Part shown: positions 23,186-33,372 of the stretch, in pieces | Numbering within the stretch: position 1 is the first letter of the stretch | How the letters are laid out: each line of letters begins with the position of its first letter | Origin: Ascaphus truei | Lineage: Eukaryota > Chordata > Amphibia > Anura > Ascaphidae | NCBI GenBank assembly: GCA_036426205.1 | Contig: CM071568.1 | Coordinates: 116,405,356 to 116,469,355, forward strand | Direction: 5' to 3' | DNA length: 64,000 bases | The notes under the pieces: generated by a model | Database searches by the model: none | What the model was told of the DNA's origin: nothing | Seen by the model: only the letters and a program-made list of their open reading frames with translations | Position numbers and translations under genes: made by a program

Positions 23186-23224
23186 ACTCTTTGACAAAGG
23201 GCATAGCCCGAAACGCGTCAGAGT
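23186..23224 (+). ncRNA. Hammerhead ribozyme motif, best-folded copy
   Basis: Stem I ACTCT (23186-23190) pairs perfectly with AGAGT (23220-23224). The core TTGACAA plus the extra A spans 23191-23198. Helix II is GGGC/GCCC with loop ATA. GAAA is 23210-23213, then CGCGTC, a GUC cleavage triplet ending at C23219, with helix III reduced to two pairs as in newt satellite hammerheads. Against the consensus CUGANGA, position 3 is T and position 8 is A. Both are transitions, and the second fits CG to CA decay of CTGACGA. This copy is probably inactive now, but its ancestor looks fully canonical apart from the family's extra A. Confidence 0.75.
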
Positions 23225-23585
23225 GGTGATTGTCCGGTTTTATGGTGTGTCCCCCTATACTAATAAATTAGTTAACCCTTGATGTGCTGGTCCTGCTGTC
23301 CGTCCTTGTGCTGTGCTCCACATTCCTCTCGTGAGGCTTTTTTTCTTCCTGCTCTACAATCAAGTTGGAGGCACGCCTGCATGGATTTCCTGCTGATACA
23401 CACTACTCTTCAATCAAAAAAGTGAGTGGACTTTTATATACCTACTGCTTTCTGATATTGTCACCATCTCTGTTCTGTGACTCACCTTAGTGTGGTAGGA
23501 GAACAGGGAACTTTCAGCCTATGGCGCTATGTTCCCCTAATACCCTATAAATCTCACTATTGGAAGCCATATAGGCAGTCACATA

Positions 23586-23984
23586 CACTGGCGACACACT
23601 TTATTCGAGCTCGGCTAGTCCCACGAATTCGGGTATACCCGGGTGTATTGAGGTTTGTGACTGTTTTCTGCCCGAGTGCATTGCGTTATTTTCCAGGCAG
23701 GGATTGAAGCATTTTATTCCCGCTGGCTGCAATACTGCACAGTATATATATATATATACTGCATTACAATTCATGAATTTATGCCATCTGGTAGACACGC
23801 GAAGCATTGCAGCCTATTAAATCCTAATCATTATCATTTAACAGAACAGCCGCCCGTCAGTCAGGCATGAACCCAGGCTGGGAAGGCAAACGCAACGGGG
23901 CTTGTCAGAGGTGAGGAGCGGCGCATTCCAGGTATCTGCCAGGTACATACTGGGTATTTGCTCGAATAAAGTGTGTCGGTGCAG
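23586..23984. mobile_element. 399-bp MITE with TA target duplication and an empty site in the window
   Basis: Terminal inverted repeats share CGACACACTTTATTCGAGC (left at about 23592, right inverted ending at about 23978), and the element is flanked by TA at 23584-23585 and 23985-23986. The 3' pseudo-LTR has the uninterrupted sequence CAGTCACATACTCACGAAC at 28354-28372 with a single TA at 28362-28363, proving insertion. Outer bases read CACTGG and CTGCAC. TA duplication and CA(G/C)T-like ends fit the IS630/Tc1/mariner superfamily. Inside are palindromic CCCGGGTATA-type blocks, a TA tract and a segment related to 13125-13200. No coding capacity. Confidence 0.9.
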
Positions 23985-24297
23985 TACTCACGAACAGTGT
24001 ATAAGGTTGACTAGGATATATTATCCTTAAGAAGCAGTGTGTTCTCACTAACAATTCAAGCAAAGAATAATTATCCATGACATACGGGACTTGTTATACA
24101 ATATACCTGTTCATATATCTGTTGCACCTCTTTGGACGTTAGTCCTGTTTTTCTATATATTGCAATATATTGGTGGCACGAATATCAACAGATGAAAATG
24201 ATGAAACACTAAGGACTATTTTTATACAGCACATCATAAGGTTTTATAATTCACAAGAGATATTATCTTGGTTGGTGACATAGGGGGGGGTACCATT

Positions 24298-27200
24298 ATG
24301 GAGTCTGATATGGAAACTCCTGAAGAGACAAGAGCTAATAACAAAAAACAATATACACACAAATGTGCAAATAATGAATTGAGACGCCAAAAAGCAGCAC
24401 AGGTTTTTAAGGGAGTGGATTTTACCCCAACCAATGACTACACAGACTTACCTATATTCTTTACATGCTTAGAGAGAACTTTATCACTGTATACAAGGCT
24501 TGGATGGGATATTATATCCCTAGAAAATTACATTTTAGCCAAACGTATCCCACGTGGACTCAGGATCAAGAAAATGCCATCTTTTGGGTTCCAAACTAAA
24601 GAATTCCAAGATAATTGGACTAAAATCATTAATGACTGTTCCTTTAAATTAATAGAATTAATTATACAATTAAAGGTTCAGGAAAAAGAATCCCTACAGG
24701 TGACCATTAAGAACCTTGAGTCCAACATAGATAAATTCCAGAATGAGGAAGATTTCTCTGATCTTGATAAGAAAATGACTAAAAACGTGAATGATCTAGA
24801 GAGGGACCTGATTCTGAAGAAATAGAGGAAGTTTAACTGAGACCGTAGTGACTATGAAAAAAATCAAATATATGTCTGGCAAAGGCCATCTATGCCCAAA
24901 TTTTTTTTTTGTCAAAGTCAAAAGTCCCCTAAAGGCCAATCAACACAAAAAAAAGGGGGACAAGCTAACACTTATGGTCCATCCAAATCTATTTTGAAAA
25001 ATCTACATCAAAATATCTCAAGTATCTCTGATTTTTCAGATAATGATAGCAGATACCAGACCATCTCTTTCTCACGTAGAGACAACAGTGAGAAGGGAGA
25101 ATCTTCAGGAGAAGAGATAGCTAGACCTAGAGAACAAAGATCAAAGAAAAACTATACACATTCGTCAGCCAATGAAGAAGATTATGAGTCAAAAAACGGG
25201 GGAAAAGGACTAGACGATCGAAGAAAAGACGGGGTACCGTCCAAAAGGAAAAAGACTCGCTAGATCCTGAAAATAATAATGTTATAAATATCTCAGGCAT
25301 CCCATTATCAGATGATGCTCTAACACTCCTCAATAGAGGATTACATTTTGTCCCCAGTGACGATCTGTTCGAAACTACCATAGATCTACAAAGATTTATG
25401 AGGAAATTGTCTCTTAAAAAATTCTTTAGTAGTAAGCTTACTGATTCCCCTTCTATGGATGCAAATGTTTTACTAGATGTCTCATTTGATGCTAATCCTT
25501 CCATTAGTCTTTCTTCCTTTTCAGAACAGACAGCTCTACAAGACTTGGATGACCTTCTGCAGGAACAGGTGACACACTCCTCTGCTAATTACACTACCGA
25601 CAAGCTTTATTGCGCATCGGCCAGATCCGCAAGCCGGGAGATTTCCCGGCTTGCTAGTGGCCGCCCCTCGGCGTGCCGCGCGTCATAGACGCGCGGTCAC
25701 GCGTCTTCGGGAGCCTGCGCCCCCTGCACGCGTTTCCAGGGCTCCCCGAGGGAGCCCTGGTGTCCCGCGATGTGGGGGACGGCGGCAGGGGGTTCCGGGG
25801 GACCCGGCGGACCCGGCAGCGGTAGGGAGAGCGCCCCGATCGGAGGGCGCTCTTCCGCTGCTTCGGCGCGCGCCCGTCACCCTCGGGCGCGCGCCAGGCT
25901 ACTGCTGTGGCCAAGAACGGGCAAATGCTCGAATAAACTTGGCCGCAGCAGTATGAAGAGACAGAGGCCTCACTATTTCTGGTGGGTACTCAACATTCTT
26001 CCTTTAGAAATAAATCTATATTCTACCCCACCTATAACAAAGGACCCTACCTACAAAGCTTTGAACGGCTAGTAGAGAGGGATCTGCAGATTCTGGCGAG
26101 GGGTTACACCTGTTCCTCAGAAGGTTATAATAATTTAACTAAGAAAGAACAAACTGAGCTACAAAATCTGAAACAGAATAAAGACTTAATCATTAAGAAA
26201 GCCGACAAAGGCGGTGCCATAGTCGTGCAGCATGTGGAAAAATACGTTTTAGAAGCCCTACGTCAATTGGGCGATCTAAATTCATACCAGAAGTTGGGAT
26301 CCAATCCCACTAAACAATATCTTGCAGAATAACTTACTCTCATTGACCTGGGGAGAGAATTGCGGGTCTTGAATGATAACGAATTCTCCTTTCTCAATAT
26401 TTCACACCCTATCGTACCTATATTTCACCATCTCCCAAAGATCCATAAGTCTCTTACTAATCCACCTGGTAGACCTATTGTTTCTAGCATTGGATCTTTG
26501 GGAGATGGTTTATCTAGATACGTGGACTCTTTTTTACAACCACTTGTGCAACAACTCCCATCTTATCTAAGGGACTCTACAGATTTGATCAACACTCTTT
26601 CTACATTTATTTGGTGTCCTCACTACACATGGGTGACTTTAGATGTTACGTCACTCTAGACTAGTATTTGTCACGCACAAGGGATTCAAGCCACACAATA
26701 TTTTTTAGATAAATCTTCACTCTCACCAGCACAAATCATTTTTATTATGGAAGCTATTACGTTCCTTTTACATCACAATTATTTTCTTTTTGATAGCAAA
26801 CCTTTTTATGGGCCTTTGGGAGACTTTATTTATTTTTGGTGACAACAATCCATATCGTACAAATATAATATTCTATCGTCGCTACATCGACGATTTGATT
26901 CTAATTTGGAAAGGTAGCAATATAGAATTGGTTTTGTTTATTGACTACCAGAACAAAAATATATACAATCTTAAATTCACATTTGAATCAAACAGACATC
27001 ATATAAACTATCTGGATGTCTGTTTTTATGTCGATATGAATGGTAATGTCCAAACTGATTTACATCGTAAGATCAATTCCCGCAATTCTTTTCTCCAGGC
27101 CAAGAGCGCATACCCAAATGCTTTAATAAATGGAAAACCTAAAGCACAATTTTTACATTTGTGCAGAATATGTTCGACCGAACAAAGCTTCATTGATAGA

Positions 27201-27971
27201 TCTGCTGATCTGAAGAATAGATTCCTTCTAAGAGGTTATAATAAGTCAAACATAGACTGTGCATACACTAATGCTTTACAAATGGACCGAAAGGTTTTGT
27301 TAAAATCAAATAAGAAAAGGAATAAGGTATTTACCAAAGATTCCACACCTTTTTTCATATCTACTTACAGTAGACAATCTAGACAAATTCGCAACATTGT
27401 TCTGAAACACAGGGATGTACTTAGGCTTGATGAACAATTGAAAACCCATGTGGAGACACCACCTAAATTTGTCTACAGAAGAGCAAAGACTCTAGGACAT
27501 TACTTATCATCAAGCCTTTTACAAACCAAAGAAAAGATCAATGTTGCGTCTAAAATTAAAGGATTTAAGAAATGCGGAAACTGCAATATGTGCAAATACG
27601 CCACTCCTCTTAACAATGTAAAAAACGTATACACAAGGAAAAAGTTAAAAATTCAATCCTTGATCACGTGTAACTCCAACTTTGTTATTTACATGCTACA
27701 ATGCGGCTGTGGCAGCAAATATATAGGGAGGACGATACGTCCTCTAAAACAGAGAATATCAGAGCATTTACGATCCATTAAACAAAAAGATGATAAATAT
27801 CCCGTTTCCAGACATTTCTCTGCATGCCCCTCTGGTAAGATAAGTAATTTTTCATTTCGGCATTGGAAACTATTAAAACACAAACTAGAGGTGGAAACAA
27901 AGAAAATATCCTTAACCGCAGAGAAATGTTCTGGATACACACACTGGGATCTATGGCTCCGCGAGGAATGA
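24298..27971 (+). pseudogene. PLE lineage B polyprotein (RT + GIY-YIG), decayed
   Basis: I start it at ATG 24298 (MESDMETPEETR). The N-terminal block YILAKRIPRGLR is followed by a Lys/Glu-rich linker with stops at 24823 and 24838. After a frame change near 25263 comes ISGIPLSDDALTLLNRGL. The hairpin element interrupts at 25592. RT motifs then follow: KADKGGAIVV (about 26200), HLPKIHK and PPGRPIVS (about 26430-26490), LDVTSL with a stop where Tyr is usual (about 26640-26660), a deletion removing motif B near 26790, and RYIDDLILIW (Tyr at 26883). The Cys cluster KKCGNCNMCKYA and GIY-YIG (CGCGSKYIGRT near 27715) finish it, ending near 27969. The run 26790-27971 is open for 393 codons. The missing motif B and the stops make it non-functional. 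Confidence 0.9.
25592..25951. mobile_element. 360-bp GC-rich hairpin-chain element, copy 1 (inside the PLE)
   Basis: Flanked by TA at 25590-25591 and 25952-25953. Deleting 25592-25953 rejoins the PLE frame across codons HSSANY and EETEAS, so this is a clean insertion. The interior is a row of perfect or near-perfect palindromes: GCAAGCCGGGA/TCCCGGCTTGC (25629-25654), CCGCGCGTC/GACGCGCGG (25676-25696), CCAGGGCTCCC/GGGAGCCCTGG (25736-25760), GAGCGCCC/GGGCGCTC (25829-25852, nested in an outer GCAGCGG/CCGCTGC), GGCGCGCGCCCG and its complement (25865-25895), and CTGCTGTGGCCAAG/CTTGGCCGCAGCAG (25902-25951). The outer ends (CACTACCGACAAGCTTTATT) resemble the 23586 MITE. No coding capacity; both-strand open frames are composition artefacts. 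Confidence 0.9.
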
Positions 27972-28003
27972 ACACAGACTGGGAATTGAAACACTTCCTA
28001 TCC

Positions 28004-28097
28004 GAATAGTTATGTTGTTCATCCCTCGCTGACCATAGTTGCACCTATAAGAATAGTTATGTTGTTCATCCCTCGCTGACCATAGTTGCACCTATAA
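28004..28097 (+). repeat. 47-bp tandem duplication in the PLE 3' UTR
   Basis: Units begin at 28004 and 28051 with GAATAGTTATGTTGTTC. The inverted copy near 21990-22035 has one unit. The unit length equals that of the unrelated duplication at 23085-23178. Confidence 0.9.
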
Positions 28098-28143
28098 ATT
28101 CATTTATTTCTCATGATAAAGTGCGGTCCATAGATATCTGCGA

Positions 28144-28532
28144 CTGTATTTGCGAGTGAGATCTCGCGAGAGTTTCACCGAGATTGCTGACGTCATCGGT
28201 ACAGGTACACGCGATTAAGGTAATTAAACAATGTATAAAAATGTGTGCTGTTCTGTGACTCACCTTAGTGTGGTAGGAGAACAGGGAACTTTCATCCTAT
28301 GGTGCTATGTTCCCCTAATACCCTATAAATCCCACTATTGGAAGCCATATAGGCAGTCACATACTCACGAACAGTGTATAAGGTTGACTAGGATATATAT
28401 CCTTAAGAAGCAGTGTGTTCTCACTAACAATTCAAGCAAAGAATAATTATCCATGACATACGGGACTTGTTATACAATATACCTGTTGATATATCTGTTG
28501 CACCTCTTTGGACGTTAGTCCTGTTTTTCTAA
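28144..28532 (+). mobile_element. 3' pseudo-LTR of the lineage B PLE, hammerhead deleted
   Basis: Co-linear with 23037-24154 but missing the stretch between AAAATGTGTG and TGTTCTGTGACTC (present as about 23125/23172-23470 in the 5' copy), which contains the hammerhead, and lacking the 399-bp MITE. It ends at GTCCTGTTTTTCTA near 28532, where the next pseudo-LTR begins in inverse orientation. Confidence 0.85.
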
Positions 28533-28535
28533 AAT

Positions 28536-28925
28536 AGGGAAAGGACACACTCACATTTTCCCAAACTTTTAAGCGCAGTGAGTGCTTTAAGGGCACACTC
28601 TCGCCTCTCTGGGATACCCGAAATCCTCAGGAAAGAAAAAGGCCTGATGTGTAGTCCCGCGTCTCAGGCCTGGATCCCCCGATCCTAGTGGTCAATGGCG
28701 CCACCGCCAGCACTTTCGCGTCTGCTCGCACATACAGATACGGTGGCTTGCAGGGGACAGGGCTCTTCCTCACCGGCTATGGGATCCTTAGAGTGTCAAA
28801 AAACCCTACGCGTTTCACCTTCTCTTCGATACGGCTTCCTCAGTGGTTGTGGATACTTCTACTCTGCCCTTCCAGTATTTATAGGCAGACTTATCAATAT
28901 TTGTCCAATTAGAGAAGGCGCTGAG
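28536..28925 (-). mobile_element. PLE pseudo-LTR, minus orientation
   Basis: CpG-containing block with a hammerhead motif at 28802-28848, directly abutting the end of the lineage B copy. No coding sequence is attached in the expected direction. The TCCAATTAGAG block near its end recurs at about 30868, linking it to the sequences at 30.8 kb. Confidence 0.6.
28802..28848 (-). ncRNA. Hammerhead-like ribozyme motif
   Basis: Minus strand: stem I AACCA (28848-28844) against GGGTT (28806-28802), with one A-G mismatch next to the core. The core CTGAGGA plus the extra A fits CUGANGA exactly. Helix II is GCC/GGT with a 13-base loop, then GAAA and CGCGTA with predicted cleavage after the A at 28807. 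Helix II is short and its loop large, so folding is less certain than the core match. Confidence 0.6.
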
Positions 28926-29589
28926 GATGTTGTCCTACTGACCACTAATTGGATCTCATTCTTTTTACATTGCAAAAACAGAAAATCTAAGAATTTAAGG
29001 GAGCTAGATTTATACTTAAAATAATCAACTTTAATACAATTAAATTATACACATAATAATAAAATCCTACCTAAATAAGACAAACATTATAATCAATTAA
29101 GGTGCTTACTTACACAAACTACCTCGCATAATAACCAAGAAAAAAAGCACAGGTGCGCACCAAGGTAAGGGTATAATAATATAATGTAACAACAATAATA
29201 TAGAAACTTACATATAATTAAAACTGCAGATATGGGGTCTGCATACACCACCCCCTCCTTCCCCCCTATCAAAGTCTACAAGCTAACGATTTTGAGGGAT
29301 CTACTACAGATTTTGGTATTGGAGTTGAATTATATATATATCACAGTGGTGGAGTAATATTATGTGCCCTAGAGGGGGCGCCTTCAGCTAGACCACAACT
29401 CTGTGTTTGGGTGTTATACTGTGACAATTTTTAGTCCGTGACCTGTGTTATGTATGCCCCACGCTTTGCATATCTTTTGTGCATGCGTAATATATTTATT
29501 AGAGTGGGTTAGGGGATCCTGAGGGTTGGAGATGTGTCTCTTTGTTTGATATGGTGCCTACTGATGCTTGCTGCCGTTGGTGAGATTGC

Positions 29590-29925
29590 CGAGCACAAAT
29601 CTCAGGTTATTATGGAGCGCTGTGTCGTCTCCTGCATCATGGCGGCACTGCGCATGTGCATTATGTATCCTGTTTGTGCATCTCGGTGTGGAACGCACAG
29701 CGCATGCGCAGAGTAATCAGTAGCACGCTATAGGAGATGTTGATGTGGTGAGAAGTGCCTCTCTGCTCCTAAGGCGCCTATTGTATGCCTAAGGCGCCTA
29801 TTGTATGCCTGCTGCTTCTGGCGATAGTGCTGAGGATATGACTTATGTTTGCATAGGAGCGCCGTGCCGTCCTTTGTATCATGGCGGCACTGCGCATGCG
29901 CAAAATATGTCATGGCGCAACCAGA
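29590..29925 (+). repeat. Diverged duplicated block and a 22-bp tandem repeat
   Basis: ATCATGGCGGCACTGCGCATG occurs near 29636 and 29878 with matching context (GGAGCGC.GTG.CGTC upstream), and CTAAGGCGCCTATTGTATGC is tandemly doubled at about 29769-29812. Non-coding. Confidence 0.75.
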
Positions 29926-30059
29926 AAATAACTACGTTGTATATGCGTGTCACCGTGGAAAGCGGAAATACTAGCACGCAATCATGGTAGTAAACATATA
30001 CAGCTGTCTCCTTGTCCCTCTTTGGCGCGAAAACATGCCTTTTTAAACAGTGTTTTGCC

Positions 30060-30700
30060 CTAGCATCCTCACCACTCCAAGTTTAAGTCCTTTGACGAAA
30101 CGCGTAGGAGTGGGTGTGCAAGGCAGGACCCCTGGATTATGCTGTCACGTAATTATGCTACCTAACACTGCTGCTATGATTTCTGGACTTTGAAACTCTT
30201 TTTCGTTATATTCATACTTGCAATATACAGGTTGTTTATCTAGCACTCTATTGAGAGGTTGCATCCTATTCATGCCATTTACATGCCATGCACTGTTACC
30301 AATTTCCCTCAGAGATTTTTTATTGCTGTTGGTCTTGGTCTTTATATCTGCTTTTAGGAAGCAGACTTTATGCTTGTTGAGGTAGTCAAGAATATACTGA
30401 CTTATCACTCTATGTCCTTTAGGACGCACTATATTGTATGCATGTCATAGGTGCCTGTGAATATAACAGCCTGTATTTGAGATTTTTGCATATTTAAGAG
30501 TTTTGGACAATATTGTCTATATATGACATTAGGGTTTACATTGTGAGTTTATCCCATAGTTTTGCTACAGTGTTTCCTTAGGGTAGTATCCGTGACAGGG
30601 GTCCTAGCCTTAAAAATTGTTTTTATCTTGTACTTTTTTCTATATCTTCTTTGTGTCAATTAATAAATTGTTATTTTTCATATGGTATACCTGAGTGCTC
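30060..30700 (+). mobile_element. PLE pseudo-LTR remnant, plus orientation, with hammerhead relic
   Basis: At 30081-30108 helix II (GTC-CTTT-GAC), GAAA and CGCGTAGG are intact but the CTGANGAA box reads GTTTAA. The following AGGAGTGGGT...GGCAGGA...CACGTAATTAT is shared with 9280-9330, so these are one subfamily. The leader runs on to about 30700 with AT-rich text. An open minus frame at 30145-30429 matches nothing known. Confidence 0.55.
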
Positions 30701-31561
30701 TTAAGCGGGTTCCTTTTTCCTTTCTTTTTTTCACATTATCACTAACCTGTGAGCACCGCCTATTATGGTAATTGTTCCATTATATATTGGCTTATGGTGA
30801 CCTTGATTTTGTTGGAGTGGATGCGAGGTTATTTCTCCCTTTTTTTGTCTAATTAGACAAATTAGAGAAATTGTCCAATTAGAGCAAGGAAAGTCTTCAC
30901 CTCGGGTCCGCTCGGAGAAAGGCAACCTCGGACAGCTACGGGGGCTTCTTTCCCACGCATGTGCACTGCATCATACACCACGCCGATACACGCGGAGGTG
31001 AAACTGCAGTGAGTGCCTCAGAGTCAGCCCCAGTGCACGGGACTGTCATCTGCAAGGAATTGGATATCGCCCCCTTACCTGATCTACGGTGGAGCCTAAC
31101 AGATGAAGATATCGCCTAGACCTGGAGATGAACTAAGTTTTAATTATATGTAAGTTTCTATATTATTGTTGTTATATTATATTATTATACCCTTACCTTG
31201 GTGTGCACCTGTGCTTTTTTTCTTGGTTGCCTGGTTCTGCCGACGGAGTCTTCCGCCGGGATCCATCTTTGGAGTGGGGGGAGACACTTCGAACCACAGG
31301 AGCTGAAAGGGGAAAGGGGAGAAATTACTTTTCTGCATCCATAGGAAGCAAGAGCGCGGACTGAACATTCTTTACCTCGCATAATAAGTTCATAATGATA
31401 TATGTCACTAAAAAATAGAAGAAATAAATGTTAGAAAAATACATATATCAATATAGTGCCATATTACAAGGAAAACCAATGGACAAAAACATTTAAAATG
31501 TTCAAGAAGGGGACCAAAAAGGCCTATCACCTCTCTGGATTGCATTTATAAACATTAAAAT

Positions 31562-31650
31562 TTAGACTACTGTACATCTTCTATCAGTTTCATAAAATGT
31601 ATTTTTCTATCCTCCAGACTCTGGGAAAAGCTTTGTCCTTATACAAGAAG
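31562..31650 (+). repeat. Second copy of the exon-like block at 20551-20625
   Basis: CATCTTCTATCAGTTTCATA and CTCCAGACTCTGGGAAAAGC occur in the same order and orientation in both places; the flanks diverge. It is either a dispersed repeat fragment or a duplicated exon. Confidence 0.7.
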
Positions 31651-31699
31651 CCTGAATTTCTGCTCAGAAACTTCTGTATGCAACGTGAGTCAATTTATG

Positions 31700-33370
31700 T
31701 ACCATATGCAGGGTTGACAATAAAATATTTTCATATCCCAAAAATATGACTTACAGTATTCCTTGTCATGTACCTACGTACATATACTATTTCCACTACA
31801 GAGACTTTGTTTGATTTTATTTAACATGACATCTATCATGGAAAATACTTAAAGCTGTACAGTGAAAATAATTAGAGGTTACGCTAAATACTGTTATCAT
31901 GTAATGCTTGCTGATCTACTGTATGTGTACTGTACTGTATACTCTGTATGGTATTTTTGGGTAATTAATTTTTACAAAAAAACATTTAGCAAAAATGACA
32001 AAAAGTGCTTAAATAAAAAACATTTGAAACAGCAATTTCTTGTTCAATGTGTGTTTATTTGTAGAGGCTCAAAGTCAGCAGATGTAATGGTACAGTATCT
32101 GTCATTCCCACATTTAGCTGCAATCTTCCAATTATCCTGCGTTTTTGGTTGCAATAGCATTGGCTATATCTTTACATACAATATATTTGTGCTGTGTAAA
32201 TATTAAACAAGTCCAGTTCACATTTTCTTATCCCATGAGAAGTATTAGTCCCACTGATCTTCCCGGATCAGAACAATGGTTTGGAGTTCTTTTTTTAATA
32301 TTTGCGTTTCCAGATGAGATACAAGTATAAGTATTTCTTATATTGTTCCAATTTAAGACAGTAGGGTGTTTTGTCTTGGTCTGCTCAATATCTTATCATC
32401 AGGCCGATATTGGAGCACCAAAATGTATTGAAAAAATTGTATACAACAGCATTAGATTACATTCCTTTTATAATTCATGTATCTTGGCAAGGCCACCCAA
32501 CATTTAAAATTATATTGTGATTCATACTGTTAGTAATGTGAACAGTGTATGACTGAGCCTGTGACATCCTCAAACCTACATTAAGGCCTGCAGTTCACCA
32601 CAATTTCCTTTTTAAATTTACCAAATAAAAATTCCTTAAATAATTTTTAATTACATCTTATTGTCAACATCATCTCCGATAAACAAGCTAAACAAGCTCT
32701 ACAATACATAATAAACAGCAAAAAAGTTCCAAGAGATGGTCATTCAAATAAAAAAAGCAAAGTGTGATTATCATGTATAGACATCAATTCGAGAGTACTG
32801 TAGCTAGAGCATTATTTTGCCAGTCTCATCTAAAGGGGACGGTAATTTAAGTGTTGTAACGAAGATGTGTGCAAATTACTTCATCTTTACTTCTCAAAAA
32901 AAATAATTAAATATATTTTAATAATTGTACATTTGTAACATAAGTTGTACAGGATATGAATAGATTTTAATTCAGACAAACTCAGAGCAACAATCATAGA
33001 TTTGTTGATTTTGCTTTTCTGCAAATATAAAATAATATAAGGCTACAATTCGGACTACAGTATGTGAATTTTTGACCATTCTGGGACATGATTCAATCTT
33101 GTTCTATTTCTGTCTTGGGCAATTGCATAATGCACAGTTTAAGAAACCTCTGTAACAGTATATAATGTAAAAACTACTCATAAAAATACACTACGCAAGC
33201 ATTATGATCCATGTTTATTACTCCTTTATTATCCTTCTTGTGTGCTCATCATTTGGGAAGCCACTTTTACACTTATTTCACAGTTAAAAGTCATAATTCA
33301 GCATAATCTACATTTTATATATCTGTTGCCTTCTTAATAAATAAAAATACACTTGTGGGTATTTTCCCTT
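31700..33370. other. AT-rich stretch, nothing supported
   Basis: No gene, RNA or repeat edge is recognisable. CTGATGA at 32398-32404 (minus) looks like a hammerhead core, but the rest of the fold is missing. The long frame 31862-32206 is AT-rich and unlike any protein I know. Confidence 0.4.
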
Positions 33371-33372
33371 TG

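Larger units (their letters stand above)
23037..28532 (+). mobile_element. PLE lineage B, copy with both pseudo-LTRs
   Basis: The 5' pseudo-LTR (about 23037-24154) and 3' pseudo-LTR (about 28144-28532) share blocks in the same order: CGCGAGAGTTTCACCGAG, TAATTAAACAATG, GTGACTCACCTTAGTG, GGAAGCCATATAGGCAG, CAGTGTATAAGG and TTGGACGTTAGTCCTG. Between them lies the decayed RT/GIY-YIG coding region. The 3' pseudo-LTR lacks roughly 300 bp that include the hammerhead, and lacks the MITE carried by the 5' copy. PLEs commonly show such tandem, partially deleted end structures. The left edge is the inversion junction, so the start is approximate. Confidence 0.8.
29118..31236. repeat. Inverted repeat, about 100-bp arms 1.9 kb apart
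   Basis: 29134-29226 is nearly the exact reverse complement of 31132-31236: GCACAGGTGCGCACCAAGG on the left against CCTTGGTGTGCACCTGTGC on the right, then matching AT-rich text. CCTCGCATAATAA also appears beside both arms (29123 and 31377) but in direct orientation. Between the arms are pseudo-LTR remnants and no gene. I infer two copies of one PLE leader in opposite orientation. Confidence 0.75.

Noticed and set aside
25651..25956. Arg/Pro/Ala-rich open frames on both strands (also 52328-52729)
   Set aside because: Composition artefacts of the GC-rich palindromic element; open in several frames because stop codons are rare there.
32395..32440. CTGATGA on the minus strand near 32398-32404 as a hammerhead core
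   Set aside because: No adjacent helix II pairing, no GAAA at the right spacing and no CGCGT block; a chance heptamer.
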